This document shows positions 11,681 through 24,163 of a stretch of 64,000 bases of DNA, in pieces (positions within the stretch are counted from its first letter, which is position 1; the number at the start of each line of letters is the position of its first letter). The notes beneath the pieces were generated by a model, which saw only the letters and a program-made list of their open reading frames with translations, had not been told where the DNA came from and did not search any database. This stretch comes from Prinsepia uniflora. Its lineage: Eukaryota > Streptophyta > Magnoliopsida > Rosales > Rosaceae. The translations under genes were made by a program, and so were the position numbers. The DNA lies in NCBI GenBank assembly GCA_032719365.1, contig CM064871.1, forward strand, positions 64,678,416-64,742,415. Reading direction: 5' to 3'.

Positions 11681-11760
11681 GGGAGCTCATGGTGCAACTT
11701 CCCAGGGGGTCACCCATCATGGAATTGCACCAGCCTTAACTCGCTTAACTTTGGGCTTCC
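11681..11760 (-). promoter_or_regulatory. 5S-rRNA-like promoter region in TRIM LTR (right copy)
   Basis: Same motif order as in the left LTR: CCCAAAGTTAAGCGAGTT followed by CCATGATGGGTGACCCC on the minus strand. Confidence 0.8.
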
Positions 11761-12066
11761 TATCCCCCCCAAAGCCACTTGAGCTCCCAAAAGGCCTAGT
11801 GCTAGATAGGTGTGTGCCTACACCTTTAAGGCACACCACCATCCTCTCCCAGACTATTCCCCATCGCAGGAATGTGGGATTGTTCACCGTTCTCTCCAGA
11901 ACACGAGTCTACACGATCCCCTAGGAACTACAGTGGGACGTGCCCTGCTCGCGTCTGACAATCATACTCAAGATACTGAAAATACCATTTATGGGTTCAA
12001 ATATAAACATACGGAGTACACTACCACATTGTCAGACAAGGGATATGTATCTATTATACACGATCG

Positions 12067-12068
12067 AG

Positions 12069-12097
<29 letters not shown>
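12067..12097. repeat. (AT)n tract in gypsy 3' LTR
   Basis: About 30 bp of alternating TA. The homologous place in the 5' LTR (about 18697) has a shorter tract. Confidence 0.9.
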
Positions 12098-12100
<3 letters not shown>

Positions 12101-13981
12101 AGTACAATACAAGTACTAAAACCTACCTTGTAAGGTGTCAAGTACGCAATAGTACTGTCTATGTCTCAGCCTCGGTATCCGCCCCTATCTCTGTATCACG
12201 GCTTGGAGGGTCAATGAAAACAGTCAAAATGTGAGTGGACAAAAAATAAATAAGTTAAAAACTCATTTTACAAAATCAATAGTTTAGCCCTCCGTTTTAC
12301 AAATATGCATGCATTTAAGTTAAATCGTATACATAGAGTCAAATCACACATACCTATACATACATCTGGACACACACATCAGTGAATCACAATATACCCC
12401 ATCCTCAGACATCCGCGATCCCTTGGCATCTGTGATGTCTATAATCTAAACCAGTCACGGTTTCTAATGCCACACATGCAACTTAGGGTCTCATCTTCGA
12501 GTACCACCCCAGGATACAACTCAACGACATCCGGGATGATATCAACATAGGGTGCCTGCCCCGAATCTACCTCTTCTGGGATGATATCATAATCTCGCAC
12601 TCCCGATCTTGAACCTCTTCTCAAAGTCACTCATCATAGGTAGTGAACCGTGACTAATCCAGGATCCTCGGCATCTGGAGGAGACTAACCAACTCACCCA
12701 AGACAATATATGTAGAACTGTAACTAAATACAGTGAAAAGTCATATTAAAATCATTTATGTCTCAAATCATATTAGACACTATTCAATTGAGTCTATGCC
12801 CGAGACATAATTCTTACGAATCTGTTCCACAAAAACCATCCGAAAACCGTGTCCAGAACTTGTTTCTAAATCTCAATTTATCGTTATTCAAATCCAGTTG
12901 AAATGCATTCTTTCCTTTCAATTTTCCGTTGACTCTAAATCTAAGTCAAATCATTGTTCCATCGAGCTCAAGCCCAAAACCTCATTTTCACGAACATTCG
13001 TAAAACATTTCATAAACCAATTATTACAATCCACATCATCATGAGTAACAATATCAAAACATTTCAACTTAAATCATATAATAAAGCATTCAAAACAATT
13101 ATGCATGCATTTCAGTTCTAAAATATACAGACCACTCACACTCGGTCCACGCCTAGTGCTAAACCTCAGCTTTGTATCTACCACCAAGCTAGTCCAAAGT
13201 CTTCGTACCTGTCCAAATCATGTCTAAGGGTCACTAATGCTCTATACAAGTTCATACACCAAACCCTCACAAAGCCCGATACCGGAAACGCATCCCCGAC
13301 ATGCTTCTTGAGGCTAAAAACCTTCAAATGACCAAAACGGTCTCTGATCGAACTGAAACCACCACCATTGGATTCAGAACGTCGAAACATTTCGAACAAG
13401 ATCGGCTTAACCTAGAAGCCCTAAATTCAAACTTTGAATTTTTGAACCTAAACGGCTTACCTTCGGATTTCTGGCCACCGTGCACGATTATCCAAGTTGT
13501 TGCCATCTTCTGCTTTGTCTCTTCTCACTTTGTCACTCTCTCTTTCACACTGATAGTAAAGGATGAGGGAAATAGGGTGTGGGTTTTTGGCTTTCAGGTA
13601 TAATGGAAACAAAAGGATGAAGATGATACATGAACCCAAATGTTTTTTTTTTTGGGTGGGGGGGATGAGTGACAAGTGTTACTCATAAATTGGTCCAACT
13701 AAGATATTTTGACCAATCTCAAGATGCCAACTGTACACTTCTTGTAATGCGTGAATATTATCGAATTTATTTTGTGATCCATAACTTTCTCGTCTAACGT
13801 CCGATTTCGTCGCGTCGCTTGTCTACGGACTCGTGACACCTCGATCTACGTAATGAGCCTTGATTAAAGTCCAAATAGTGTTCCGAATTAAAAGTCAACA
13901 TTTTTCCCTAATTAAGGGCAAAATAGTCATTTTATATTTAATTTTTGAATTTAAATTTAATTAAAAGTCTGGGGCATTATA

Positions 13982-13994
13982 ATCTACCCACCTT
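13982..13994 (-). other. Polypurine tract of the gypsy element
   Basis: On the minus strand AAGGTGGGTAGAT lies directly upstream of the 3' LTR start, the expected plus-strand priming site. The CGGGGACGAAATTT motif just before it is shared with the other gypsy elements in the window. Confidence 0.8.
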
Positions 13995-15260
13995 ACAAAA
14001 ATTTCGTCCCCGAAATTTACTCAAATAAATGTGGGTACTCTTCTCGCATCAGAGCCTCGGGTTCTCATGTGGCCTCCTCCACGTTATGGTTTCTCCACAA
14101 AAATTTTACCAAGGGAATAGTCTTGTTCCACAATACATTCTACTTCTAATCCAGTATCTGTGCAGGTTACTCTTCGAAACTCAAATCTGTCCTCAGTTCC
14201 AACGGTTATTCTTCCAGAACATGTGATTCCTCACACACGTATTTATGAAGCATCAAAACATGGAATACACCGTGCACTCTTGCAAGCTTTGGGGGTAAGG
14301 CTAATCTATATGCAACAACGCCAATCCTCTCTGTAATCTCATACGGCCCAATATATCGTGGACTCAACTTCTCACGTCTGCCAAATCGGACAATGCTTTT
14401 CCATGGGGATAACTTCAGAAAACCCCAGTCTCTCACTGCAAACTCAAGGGCTCTAATCCAACGATCGACATAACTCTTCTAGCGATTATGTTCTGCCTTC
14501 AGCCTTTCCTTGATGATCCTGACATTCTTTTGGGTCATATCCATGAAACTGGTGTCAATACAGCCCTCACTTACCTCTGTCCGACAAATTGGCGTCCTGC
14601 ACTATCGTCTATACAGTGCCTCAAATGGTGTCATCCCGATACTCGCATGATAAGTGTTGTTTTAGGAAAACTCCATCAACGGTATGAGTGTCTCACAAGT
14701 GTCTTGGAACTGTAGCACGCAGGCTCTCATCATTCCTTCCAAGGTCTGAATGGTCCTCTCAGACTGTCCATCTGTCTGAGGATGAAAAACAGTGCTGAAG
14801 TGCAGCCTCGTACTAAGGGCTCTCTACAAACTCTGTCAAAATCTCGATGTAAACCACAAGTCCCGATCCAACACAATCGATTATGGCATCCCATGCAGTC
14901 TGATAATCTCATCAACAAACAGCTGAGCTAACCGATTCGGTTTGAAGGTTTCACGCACTGGCAAGAAATGTGCCGACTTCGTAAGCCTGTCAACAATCAC
15001 CCAAACTCCATCGAAACAGTTTCATGTCTTAGGAAACTTAAACACGATGTCAATGGTGATATGATCCCATTTCCACTCAGGGATCGGAAGTAGCTGCATC
15101 GCTCCATAAGTTCTCTACCTTTCAGCATTTACCTATTGACAAGTCAGACATCTGCCAACATACTCTGCAATCTCTTTCTGCATGCCAGCCCACCAATAAT
15201 ACTCTCTAAGTGTACGATACATCTTTGTTCCTCCTGGATGCATAGCATACACTAAAGTGT
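13995..15260 (-). pseudogene. Gypsy integrase and chromodomain-like tail (decayed)
   Basis: The HHCC zinc region ends at about 15133 (HPGGTKMYRTL ... CLTC). A stop follows, then the integrase core in broken frames to about 14700. The third catalytic acidic residue is intact: at about 14745-14765 the minus strand encodes TDGQSERTIQ. The C-terminal part at 14436-14206 reads KLSPRYIGPYEI, then VAYRLALPP, typical of the gypsy integrase C-terminus. A chromodomain-like end encoded at about 14120-13995 resembles the better one at 53222-53350. Multiple stops and frameshifts. Confidence 0.85.
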
Positions 15261-16359
15261 GGGCTTCCTCTAGTATCTCGGTCCTCAACTTTGCATCTGT
15301 TGGCACACACGGTCGACCATGTTTCAGTAACGCTCCTTCATCTCTGACAGTAAAATCTTGCCGGTCATATGCTTCAACTTCCATCCTCACAATGCACAAG
15401 GTAGGATCTTGAAGTTGAGCCTCTATAATCCTGTCAATCAGGATGGGTCTCACATGGAAGCTAACCAAAAAAGCTCCCTCATCATCCATTCCGAGCATAA
15501 TTTTAGCTCGTCGGAGTTCCACCAATAAAGGCAAATACATCATCCTCAAATGAGCTACTGAACTTGCAGACTTCTTGCTCAAAGCGTCTGCCACCACATT
15601 TGCCTTTCTAGGGTGATACTTGATGGTGCAATTGTAATCCTTAATCAGCTCCAACCATCGTCTCTGTCTCATATTTAGTTCCTTCTGAGTGAACGGGTGC
15701 TTCAGGCTCTTATGATCCGTGAAAACCATGCACGTCTCCCCGTACAGATAGTGTCTCCAAATCTTCAGAGCATGTACCACTACTGCCAGGTCTAGATCAT
15801 GAGTAGGGTATTTCAACTAATGTGGCTTCAATTTTCGAGAGGCATAAGCGATGACTCTCCCGTGCTGCATCAACACGCATCCCAATCCTTGTAATGATGC
15901 ATCGATGTATACCTCGAACTCCCCACTGTCATCTGAAAAAGCTAATACCGGTGCAGAATTCAATTGTCTCTTCAATTCCTGGAAACTCTGTTCACAATGT
16001 TCGTTCCAAACGAACTTAACCCCTTTCCTTGTCAAACGGGTTAACGAGGCAACAATAGTAGAGAAACCCTCTACAAAATGCCTGTAATATCCTACCAATC
16101 CCACAAAATTTAGGACTTCAATAACATCCTTCAGTTGCTCCCAATTAGTTACGGATTCTATCTTCTGGGGGTCCATACTAATCCCCTCAACCGAAATCAC
16201 ATGGCACAAGAAACCTATGTTGTTCAGCAAGAATTCACACTTGCTCAGCTGAGCATACAACTGGTTCCTCCTTAGCTTGTTCAGCACTAATCTCAAATGC
16301 TTCTCGTGTGCCCTAGCACTTTTTGAGTATACCGGGATATCATCGATAAATACTATCAC
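15133..16359 (-). pseudogene. Gypsy reverse transcriptase end and RNase H (broken)
   Basis: From 16359 the frame reads VIVFIDDIPVY, the catalytic F-x-D-D block of reverse transcriptase, then the connection domain (GYYRHFVEGFS), then RNase H with YIDASLQGLGCVL, VIAYASRKL, YTDHKSLKH-type and HPRKANVVADALSKK blocks. A TAG stop at about 15815 (after RKLKPH) splits RNase H. The open frame resumes immediately and continues into the integrase zinc region. Confidence 0.9.
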
Positions 16360-16830
16360 AAATCAATCCAGGTATGATCGAAACACTCGATTCATCAAAG
16401 CCATAAATGCTACAGGTGCATTTGTCAATCCAAATGGCATCACCAGAAATTCGTAGTGGCCATATCTTATCTGGAAAGCAGTTTTTGGAACATCCTCATC
16501 GGTAATCCTCAACTGGTGGTATCCCGATCAAAGATCAATCTTCAAAAAATATTTAGCCCCTTTCAATTGGTCGAACAAATCATCAATCCTAGGCAAAAGA
16601 TACTTATTCCTCACTGTCACCTTATTGAGTTGCCCGTAATCTATGCATAGTCGCAGACTACCATCCTTCTTCATTACAAACAACACTGGAGCTCCCCAAG
16701 GCGATGCACTAGGTCGAATAAATCCCATATCCACCAACTCCTGTAACTGAACCTTCAGTTTTCTCAACTCGGCTGGTGCCATACGATATGGTGCTTGTGA
16801 TATAGGTCTCGTACCTGGGGGATGCTCGAT
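16360..16830 (-). pseudogene. Gypsy reverse transcriptase N-terminal half (broken)
   Basis: The frame from 16782 encodes MAPAELRKLKVQLQ, GFIRPSASPWGAPVLFV, RLCIDYGQLNKVT and LPRIDDLFDQL, the conserved RT blocks. It hits TGA right after FLKIDL, where the family has Arg (CGA). A second TGA lies just before FVIVFIDD. Both fit CGA-to-TGA change. Confidence 0.9.
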
Positions 16831-16836
16831 AGAGAA

Positions 16837-17445
16837 CTAGATCTCTCGGTACGGTGGTAGTCCTGGAAGATCCTTCGGGAATACATCTGGAAATTCTCGC
16901 ACCACTGGTATATCCTCTGCTCTCTTGGGTGTAGCCCGACTATCCATAATGTGAGCGAAGTAACCTTGACAACCTTTTCTCAGTAACTTTTCTGCTGTCA
17001 ATGCCGATATAACTCCAGAGGGTAACACCCTCTGATCCCTCTGAAAGGTAGTCTCGGGTAGTCCTGGACTCCTAAAGGTCACCCTCTTATTGTAGCATTC
17101 GATCGAGGCATAATGATAAGTTAGCCAATCCATCCCAATGATGACATCAAACTTATGCAGATCCAAAAGTATCAAATTTGCTACCAATTCAACCTCTCCT
17201 ATCCTCACCGGACAATCCCTCAATACCTGATTCACAATATATACATCCCTAGTCGGTGTACCTACTCCCATATCATAATCAAGTGTGGACACCTCTCTAT
17301 CCACTAACAATGTACAACTCTGAGATATGAATGAATGTGTAGCTCCAGGGTCTATCAAAATATGTACGTCATGGTCTAGAATAGTGAGCGTACATATCAC
17401 TACTCCCGGGGCTGCTCTGGCCTCCTGTTGAGCCACTGCAAACAC
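16837..17445 (-). pseudogene. Gypsy aspartic protease region
   Basis: 202-codon open frame. LIDPGATHSFIS near the start is the protease active-site region; DPG stands in the D-S/T-G place, a variant common in plant gypsy elements. Then FDVIIGMDWL, the conserved second protease block, and the linker to RT (REFPDVFPKDLPGLPP). Confidence 0.85.
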
Positions 17446-18434
17446 TCGAGCATCTGGTCCCGACGATCAACCAAATCCGCGTGATCCACGGTATCTACCT
17501 CTGGCTCCTCCGTAACCTCGTCCACCAGTCGCGTCTAAAGCTGTGGTCACGCTCGGATTGTGCACTGCTGCACTCCGACCAATACCACTGCCACCCGTCA
17601 TCTATGGGCATTCTCTCCTGAAGTGGCCAGGGTCTCCACATATATAATAGGTCGATGGTCTCGATTTTCCTGTAGACCCCACTAACGTACCACTCGTCTG
17701 AGAAATCGGCTGGGCTCAGAAACCAAATCTCTAGCTACTACCATATCGGCAAAATCGTTCACTACCTGATGATGATGAGGCTCCACTGAAATGGCCTCCT
17801 TTCGGAGCCCTTTAGCTCAAAGGTCTAGAATACGAACACCCTCGACATCGTCCATCCCTAAAAAATTACTGTTGAGCTGACCAACTGTCCTCTACTCTTA
17901 CAATTGCATCGATCAGATCCCTCAGTGTAGTATAGGATCCTGCCATCACCATGGCACAGATCTCTCCTCTCAGGCCCATCTCGAATTGGCGACTCTTTTC
18001 GGTCTCAGTACTCACAAAAGTAGAAGCAAAGCGAACCAATCTCTGGAAACTCCACTCATACTCTGTCATTATAATGCTCCCCTATCAGAGCTACATGAAC
18101 TTTGCCTCACTGGCATCAGCTCCAAAAAATGCTCTCTGAAGACCTCCCATGTCAAGGTCTAGACATCCCAACCAGACATCTCCAAGGCGTACCACCACTC
18201 ATGGGCATCACCATCCAGCAAAAAGGTGGTCAGCATGACTCGGTCCTCTAGAGGGCATCGCATTACCATGAAGATCTGCTTCATCCGAACAATCCACCGG
18301 TGGGCTTCCTCAGGGTAGGACACACTACTAAATACAGTCGCCCCCAGGCGCTGGGCTCTCTCAATGCTAGCACCCTCTAAATCCCTAGCGACATCATCAT
18401 CAAACCGTGCAGGGGTTACTTGTCTCGGAGGCAT
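17446..18434 (-). pseudogene. Gypsy gag (broken)
   Basis: Starts at ATG 18434 (MPPRQVTPAR). The retrotransposon gag domain spans 18434-17866 in two frames: HRWIVRMKQIFMVM, LEDRVMLTTFLL, then TEYEWSFQRLVRFA and KSRQFEMGLRGEICA. A zinc knuckle region near 17600-17660 is decayed. A frameshift lies between 18159 and 18069. Confidence 0.85.
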
Positions 18435-18511
18435 TTTTATCTGTTAAGAGGCATAGATCAGTACGACATATTAAGCAAGTCAATGTATAAGGTACATACC
18501 ACTATCCTAAT

Positions 18512-18524
18512 ATTCTGATACCAA
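18512..18524 (-). other. Primer-binding site (tRNA-iMet type)
   Basis: Minus strand TTGGTATCAGAAT, two bases inside the 5' LTR end, matching the iMet site TTGGTATCAGAGC except at the last two bases. Confidence 0.8.
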
Positions 18525-18526
18525 GC

Positions 18527-21010
18527 TAATAGGACCCGTCCCGATCCCCTAGGGACTACAGTGGGACGTGTCCTGCTCTCGTCTGACAATCATACTCAAG
18601 ATACCGAAAATACCCTTTATGGGTTCAAATATAAATAAACATAGTACACTACCACATTTTCAAACAAGGTATATGTATCTATTATACACGATCGAGCATA
18701 TATATATATATATGTCAATACAATACAATACAAGTTCTAAAACCTACCCCGTAGGGTGTTAAGTATGTAGCAGTACTGTCTATGTCTCAGCCTCGGTACC
18801 CGCCCCTGTCTCTATATCAATCCTTGGAGTACCACCCCAAGATACAACTCAACGACATCCGGGATGATATCAACATAGGGTGCCTGCCCCGGATCTACCT
18901 CTTCTGGGATGATATCAAAATCTTGCACTCCCGATCTTGAACCTCTCCTCAAAGTCACTCATCATAGGTAGTGAACCGTAACTAATCCAGGATCCTCGGC
19001 ATCTAGAGGAGACTAACCAACTCACCCAAGACGATATATGTAGAACTGTAACTAAATACAGTGAAAAGTCATATTAAAATCATTTATGTCTCAAATCATA
19101 TTAGACACTATTCAATTGAGTCTATGCCCGAGACATAATTCTTACGAATCTGTTCCACAAAAACCATCCGAAAACCGTGTCCAGAACTTGTTTCTAAATC
19201 CCAATTTATCGTTATTCAAATCCAGTTGAAATGCATTCTTTCCTTTCAATTTTCCGTTGACTCTAAATTTAAGTCAAATCATCATTCTATCGGGTCTCAA
19301 GCCCAAAACCTCGTTTTCACGAACATTCGTAAAACATTTCATAAACCGATGATTACAATCCACATCATCATCGAATAACAATATCAAAACATTTCAACTT
19401 AAATCATGTAATAAAGCATTCAAAACAATTATGCATGCAGTTCAGTTCTAAAACAAACAGTCCACTCACACTCAGTCCACGCTGTGTGCTAAACCTAAGC
19501 TTTGTATCTACCATCGAGCTAGTCCAAAGTCTCTGTGCATGTCCAAATCATGTTTAAGGGTCACTAATGCTCTATACAAGTTCATACACCAAAACCTCGC
19601 AAAGCCCGATACCGGAAACGCATCCCTAACATGCTTCTCGGGGCTAAAAACCTCCAAATGACCAAAATGGTCTCTAATCAACCTAAAACCACCATCATTG
19701 GATTCAAAACGTCGAAACCTTTCGAACAAGACCAGCTTGACCTCAAATTCGTGCACACGCGCCCCTACGCACTGGTCAAACTTTTGGTCAACGCTAGTCA
19801 ATGATCAACGCTGACGTTAGCAAAGTTAATGCTGAAGTCATCGGTCAACGGCTGACGTCATGCTGATGTCAACTTGGCACGTCTGATACCTGCCACGTGT
19901 CACTCTCTGATTGGTTCACATGTCCTTCAACGTGTCTCATGACACCTCGGACACACTGCCACGTGACACCACTATATTGGTCCACATCGTCTGATAGTGC
20001 TAATAGGACCTGCCACGTTAGCTGCCATGTAGGCCTGACAAGTTGCCACGTGGCACCACATGATTGGTCCACGGGGTTTGATAATCTGACATGTCAACTG
20101 CTGACTAAGTCTGACAGCTTGCCACGTGGCATTACCTGATTTGCCATGTTGACTAACAACTCTGACATATGACGATGTGGACTGACACATCATCATCATC
20201 AACCTCCAGTTAGGTTGACTCGGTTCTCTGTAACGGGTCGATTTGACCCGCGACCCGACCCGATCATATCTCACTAATTTCTTAACCATTTTCGACCATT
20301 TTTCTTCCTATATGATTGCAATGATCCCAGGAAGGGATCTATGCACTTAAAATCATCTAAAAAGGTCTAGAAAGTACATGTGGAGCTTGATGATTTACGG
20401 GAAAACTTCTAGCTTGATTTCTGGGCAGTTCCAGCCACCAAAACTGCTCATTCTGGTCCCTATGAATTCGTTAAGTCCCTAGAATCATTTTCCGATCGTC
20501 AAAATCGTCCAACAAGCCCTAAATTCAAACTTCGAATTTTTGAACCTAAACGACTTACCTTCGGATTTCCGGCCACCGTGCACGGTTGTCCAAGCTGTTG
20601 CCACCTTCTGCTTCTTCTCTTCTCACTCTATCACTCTCTCTTTCACACTGATAGCAAAGGATGAAGGAAATGGGGTAAGGGTGTGGGTTTTCGGCTTTCG
20701 GTTATAATGGAAACAAAGGGATGAAGATGATACATGTACCCAAATGTTTGGGATGCCAACTGTACATTCCTCGTAATACGTGAATAATATCGAATTTCTT
20801 CTGTGACCCATAACTTTCTCGTCGAATGTCCGATTTCGACGTGCCACTTTTCTACGGACTCGTGAAGTCTCGATTTACGTGACGGACCTTGGTTAAAGTC
20901 CAAATTGTATCCCGGGTCAAAATTCAACACTCTTCCCTGACTAAGGGCAAAATACTCATTTTACATTTATTTTCTGAATTTAAATTTAATTAAAAATCCG
21001 GGGCATTACA
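18527..21010 (-). repeat. 5' LTR of the 11-21 kb gypsy element
   Basis: Pairs with 11180-13981; no TRIM. It keeps about 780 bp (about 19740-20520) that are missing from the 3' LTR, including a G-box-rich repeat region, and lacks about 320 bp present in the other copy near 12200-12500. Confidence 0.9.
19860..20150. repeat. Degenerate repeats with G-box and CCAAT motifs in LTR
   Basis: CACGTG occurs at 19894, 19960, 20047 and 20123 in a GCCACGTG(T/A/G) context, and ATTGG (CCAAT reversed) follows at about 19909, 19976 and 20062. Spacing of 66-87 bp suggests a degenerate tandem repeat of an enhancer-like unit. Function is inference. Confidence 0.65.
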
Positions 21011-21425
21011 GTTGCTGCCTTTGACATGCACCGTTCTAACCACCAACTTATTAGCATACTGCACTTTTCTTATTCAAAGAACATGAACAACCTTAGACAA
21101 TTGAGACAAAGGCTCGTGCCTTTACCCAATCGATGCCATGAATCGATGGCTTGCAAGCTTTCTGTGCCTTTTGATTTAAGATGTATGAATTGTACCACTT
21201 AATAAAAGGTATCACCATTGCTCGATTAGCCAATTAGACACAAATAATATATTTAAATCTACTATGTTTCAATTATTTAATTAAATAGAAAATCATGAAT
21301 AAATCTTATGGTTAAACTCTAATTTCAAAGTCATATCTTAACTCAAATGAGTATAATGGTCCAACAAAAATTTCCTTTTTAAGTTCCATTCAAATTATTA
21401 GAAATTAACTATTTAATTTTCTAAC
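21011..21425. other. Unassigned AT-rich sequence
   Basis: It begins with the right copy of the GTTGC target duplication. No coding, RNA or element signal recognised. It may be older repeat cut by the gypsy insertion. Confidence 0.4.
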
Positions 21426-22457
21426 AAAAACTAGCTCAATCTTTAAGAACTAAATCTAGAGGCAACCATACCTTGTGTAATATCAAACTCTTTCAATGGT
21501 AGCGTTCCAATTTCAACCTATAACTTGCAGCAACACAACACTTTACTGATGATTCTCATAAGGCCAACAAATCAATGGCAACGACATTTCTCTTCATTTA
21601 TTTGGCACTCAAATGGTCCATATGTATGAATAGAAATATGGATGATATATCTCAATCCAAGTTCATCAAATCATGATACTTGATGAACCCAAATGAGCGG
21701 CTTCCATAAAAAATAATTTGGGGATGAATTCAAAAAATGTTTCAATCTGAGTTCTTCAAGCCATGAACCTTGAAGGACACGGGTGAATTCAATGAAACCA
21801 AAAATTTACACAAAAATATATTTCAAAACAAAGTTTTAGAAATCAAAATCAGAATTTCAAGAATGAAACAAGCATCAAAGAAAATTCAGACATCGAAAAT
21901 CTATTTTTCACTCAGCAATCTTTTACCTAAACCTAGTTTTGAAAACCAGTGTCAAAATTCTAAAAATCACAGCACCCCCCATGAGAACTCAGTCATTTTT
22001 TGCTTCAAGCTCTCTGCCAATTTTTTTTTTTAAAATGCTTTCCTCGTGAATGAACATACTCTTTGCCCTTTATTCCCAAAGCTATTAAAACAAACTCAAA
22101 ACGTACACTTTGATAGCTAATTTCAAAGTGTGACAAAAAATACCCTTGAGTAAGACCCAACAATTATAGGTTAAAAATATTTTAGCAGTTGATGGTAAGA
22201 ACTGAAAAATGACGACTATACATCCATTGTTTTTCATAGCTGATAGTAAGAACTTAAAAATGACAAGTTGTCATCCAGCATTTTTAAAGCACAATTTCAA
22301 CTAGTGCAGAAATATGCTTCTGCAATGCAGTCTATCTTCATTCTCACATCTTCAACCATCTTCAAGAAAAATGCCAAAATGACCTAGAGATGCTAACTTG
22401 CTAGGCTGAGTTAAGGTACATGGTATGAAAGTTTACAATGACAAGCAAAGCCAATTA
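21426..22457 (-). repeat. Left long direct repeat (probable 3' LTR)
   Basis: Aligns by eye with 26642-27779 along its length (for example AACTAAATCTAGAGGCAACC, GATGATTCTCATAAGG, and GACCTAGAGATGCTAACTTG near 22381). Many substitutions and indels indicate an old pair. Confidence 0.65.
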
Positions 22458-24163
22458 AAATGGCATCCTCACATGAGAAGTTCCCCTTACATATACATCC
22501 TCACAAGCAAATCATAAGCAAAACAAGCAGGTTCCATTGTGTAATATATCAGTTGGACAGTTTACATCGCATAAGGTATAAAGAGCATAAGAGCATGTTC
22601 ACTACAAACAACCAAAATTTTCTTAATAACCAGAAAATGTAAAGGAGCAAGAAAGTATAATGGCTAAAAGCATGAAATCAAGTAGTGGAAAGAATAGCTC
22701 GTTCAAGGGAGAATCTCAAAACATTCTTAAATCCATAAGGTACAGTGAAATAAACAAGCTCCCCATTAACATATGCTTGAGAAAGAAAATTACTTCAGAG
22801 AAGACAACATAAAACTAAGGTGACAAACATATGATCCACTTTCTCACAAATGTTGATGCCGCAAGCAATCACAATGGCCAAATTGCATGAAGTAAGAACT
22901 GAGAATTTGAAAGTGAATAGAAATGTGTATTGCTCAAAGTATGCATAAAAAAAAGTTGTGTCCACATAATATCATCTAAATATCAATTAAAAACATTAGA
23001 GGCAAGTACTCCATTGAATTAACGAAAGTATCAAAATAATTGAAGTGTTTAGGTTTCATCTGAGCACAAGCACAACTGTTTTTTTTATTTGAAATGGTCG
23101 AATTGTGTGGCTCTTTGTTCTAGACCACCTGAACCACCTTTGTAACTCCTTAGGACCGTCACTTCTTTGGTCACACTTGAAATAACACCTTTTTTACTCT
23201 AGAACACCTGCTATTTCCTTATATCACCCTAGGGTTATGACTACATTGGTCATACTTCAAAACAAATTTTTTTTTATAATCTAGTTTCACCTCCATTTAA
23301 AAAAAACTTTCAATCACCATGATATTAAGTTAGAACATTGGAGTAAATACAACAATGCTAAAAGCAATGGAGTATTATTATGTAAGCATAAATTTTCAAA
23401 ACCATGAAACCTTAATGGAAAATTTGAGACAAAATGCTTGCACATATACAATCATAGTCAAAGTCTTACTCAGGGGCTCAAATTTTGTGAAAGAGTAGAT
23501 CAAAAGTCAACAAGTCATTTTTGTTTTTAATTTAACACAGAACATGAGTAAGAACTAATTGTAGTCAAACACACTAGATGAGAGAAAAACTTAGTTCACT
23601 GGAAACATAATATGGAGCATTGAAGATGATTAAGATATTTTATTTTTCTGAGTGAAACACTCCTAACAATTGACTTCCTTCAGCAAAAGTAAAAAGAATC
23701 CTTCCAAAACCAATCAATGTATTCCACTGCACAAATTATAGACCGAAACATATGACTAGTCAGTTAATTCCTTCGCACAAACTCGGAGAAGAACATTAAA
23801 AACCAGATGAAAAAGTATTGAGAAACACGATTCAGAAGAGATAAAAGAAAAATATAAGCAAAACATCAAATAATTAGACAAACAAAAACATGTCTGATAT
23901 GATGTCTAGGCTACATGAAGTACATGCAAACCAATTGAGCCTAGACACAAATGATGAGCAAACGAATCAGCAACAAGAGGAAGAACACAGTTTTCCTTCT
24001 TGTCCCACACTTTCTTCAGTTTTGACCCACTAGGAGTCAAAGAGATCAATTTAGAAAACTTGACAAGTTAACTTAGAAGATCATTCACTTGAGCTTGAAA
24101 TGAGTTGACATTTGTTTTAATATGATATGGAAAAGATGGCCTCTTAAACTCTCTAAGCGTAGG
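22458..24163. other. Element interior without recognisable coding
   Basis: AT-rich sequence between the left repeat and the gag remnant. I see no protease, integrase or RT motif and no RNA gene. Confidence 0.5.

Larger units (their letters stand above)
11200..11913 (-). mobile_element. Cassandra-type TRIM retrotransposon
   Basis: 714-bp element with two LTRs (11200-11521, 322 bp; 11593-11913, 321 bp) and a 71-bp interior. TSD is CGATC (11195-11199 and 11914-11918). The interior holds TGGCTCTGATACCAA (11576-11590), the minus-strand PBS TTGGTATCAGAGCCA for tRNA-iMet, and a purine tract next to the other LTR. Each LTR contains a stretch closely matching the internal promoter part of plant 5S rRNA, the hallmark of Cassandra elements. 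It has no coding capacity and must be mobilised by other elements. It sits inside the 3' LTR of the gypsy element and so is younger. A 250-codon open frame across it is fortuitous. Confidence 0.9.
11180..13981 (-). repeat. 3' LTR of the 11-21 kb gypsy element
   Basis: Pairs with 18527-21010. It is interrupted by a Cassandra TRIM at 11200-11913. It contains an (AT)n tract (12067-12097), GTGAGTGGAC and ATGCATGCAT at 12229-12317, the mirrored pair at 13099-13143, and the LTR dyad at 13665-13686 with one mismatch. Net length without the TRIM is about 2.08 kb. Confidence 0.9.
11180..21010 (-). mobile_element. Complete, decayed Tekay/Del-type Ty3/gypsy element
   Basis: 9.8-kb element with target duplication GTTGC (11175-11179 and 21011-21015). 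On the minus strand it runs: 5' LTR (21010-18527), iMet PBS (18524-18512), gag, protease, reverse transcriptase, RNase H, integrase, chromodomain-like tail, purine tract (13994-13982) and 3' LTR (13981-11180). LTRs start TGTAATGCCCC/TATAATGCCCC and end CCTGTTA/CCTATTA, so TG...TA and not TG...CA. The LTRs differ by large indels: the left copy holds a TRIM and lacks about 780 bp; the right copy lacks about 320 bp. Internal coding has many stops and frameshifts. The Tekay/Del assignment rests on the pol sequence, PBS and chromodomain-like end. Confidence 0.9.

Noticed and set aside
11172..11924. 250-codon open frame with internal repeats
   Set aside because: It spans the Cassandra TRIM antisense; the repeated peptide is just the two LTRs.
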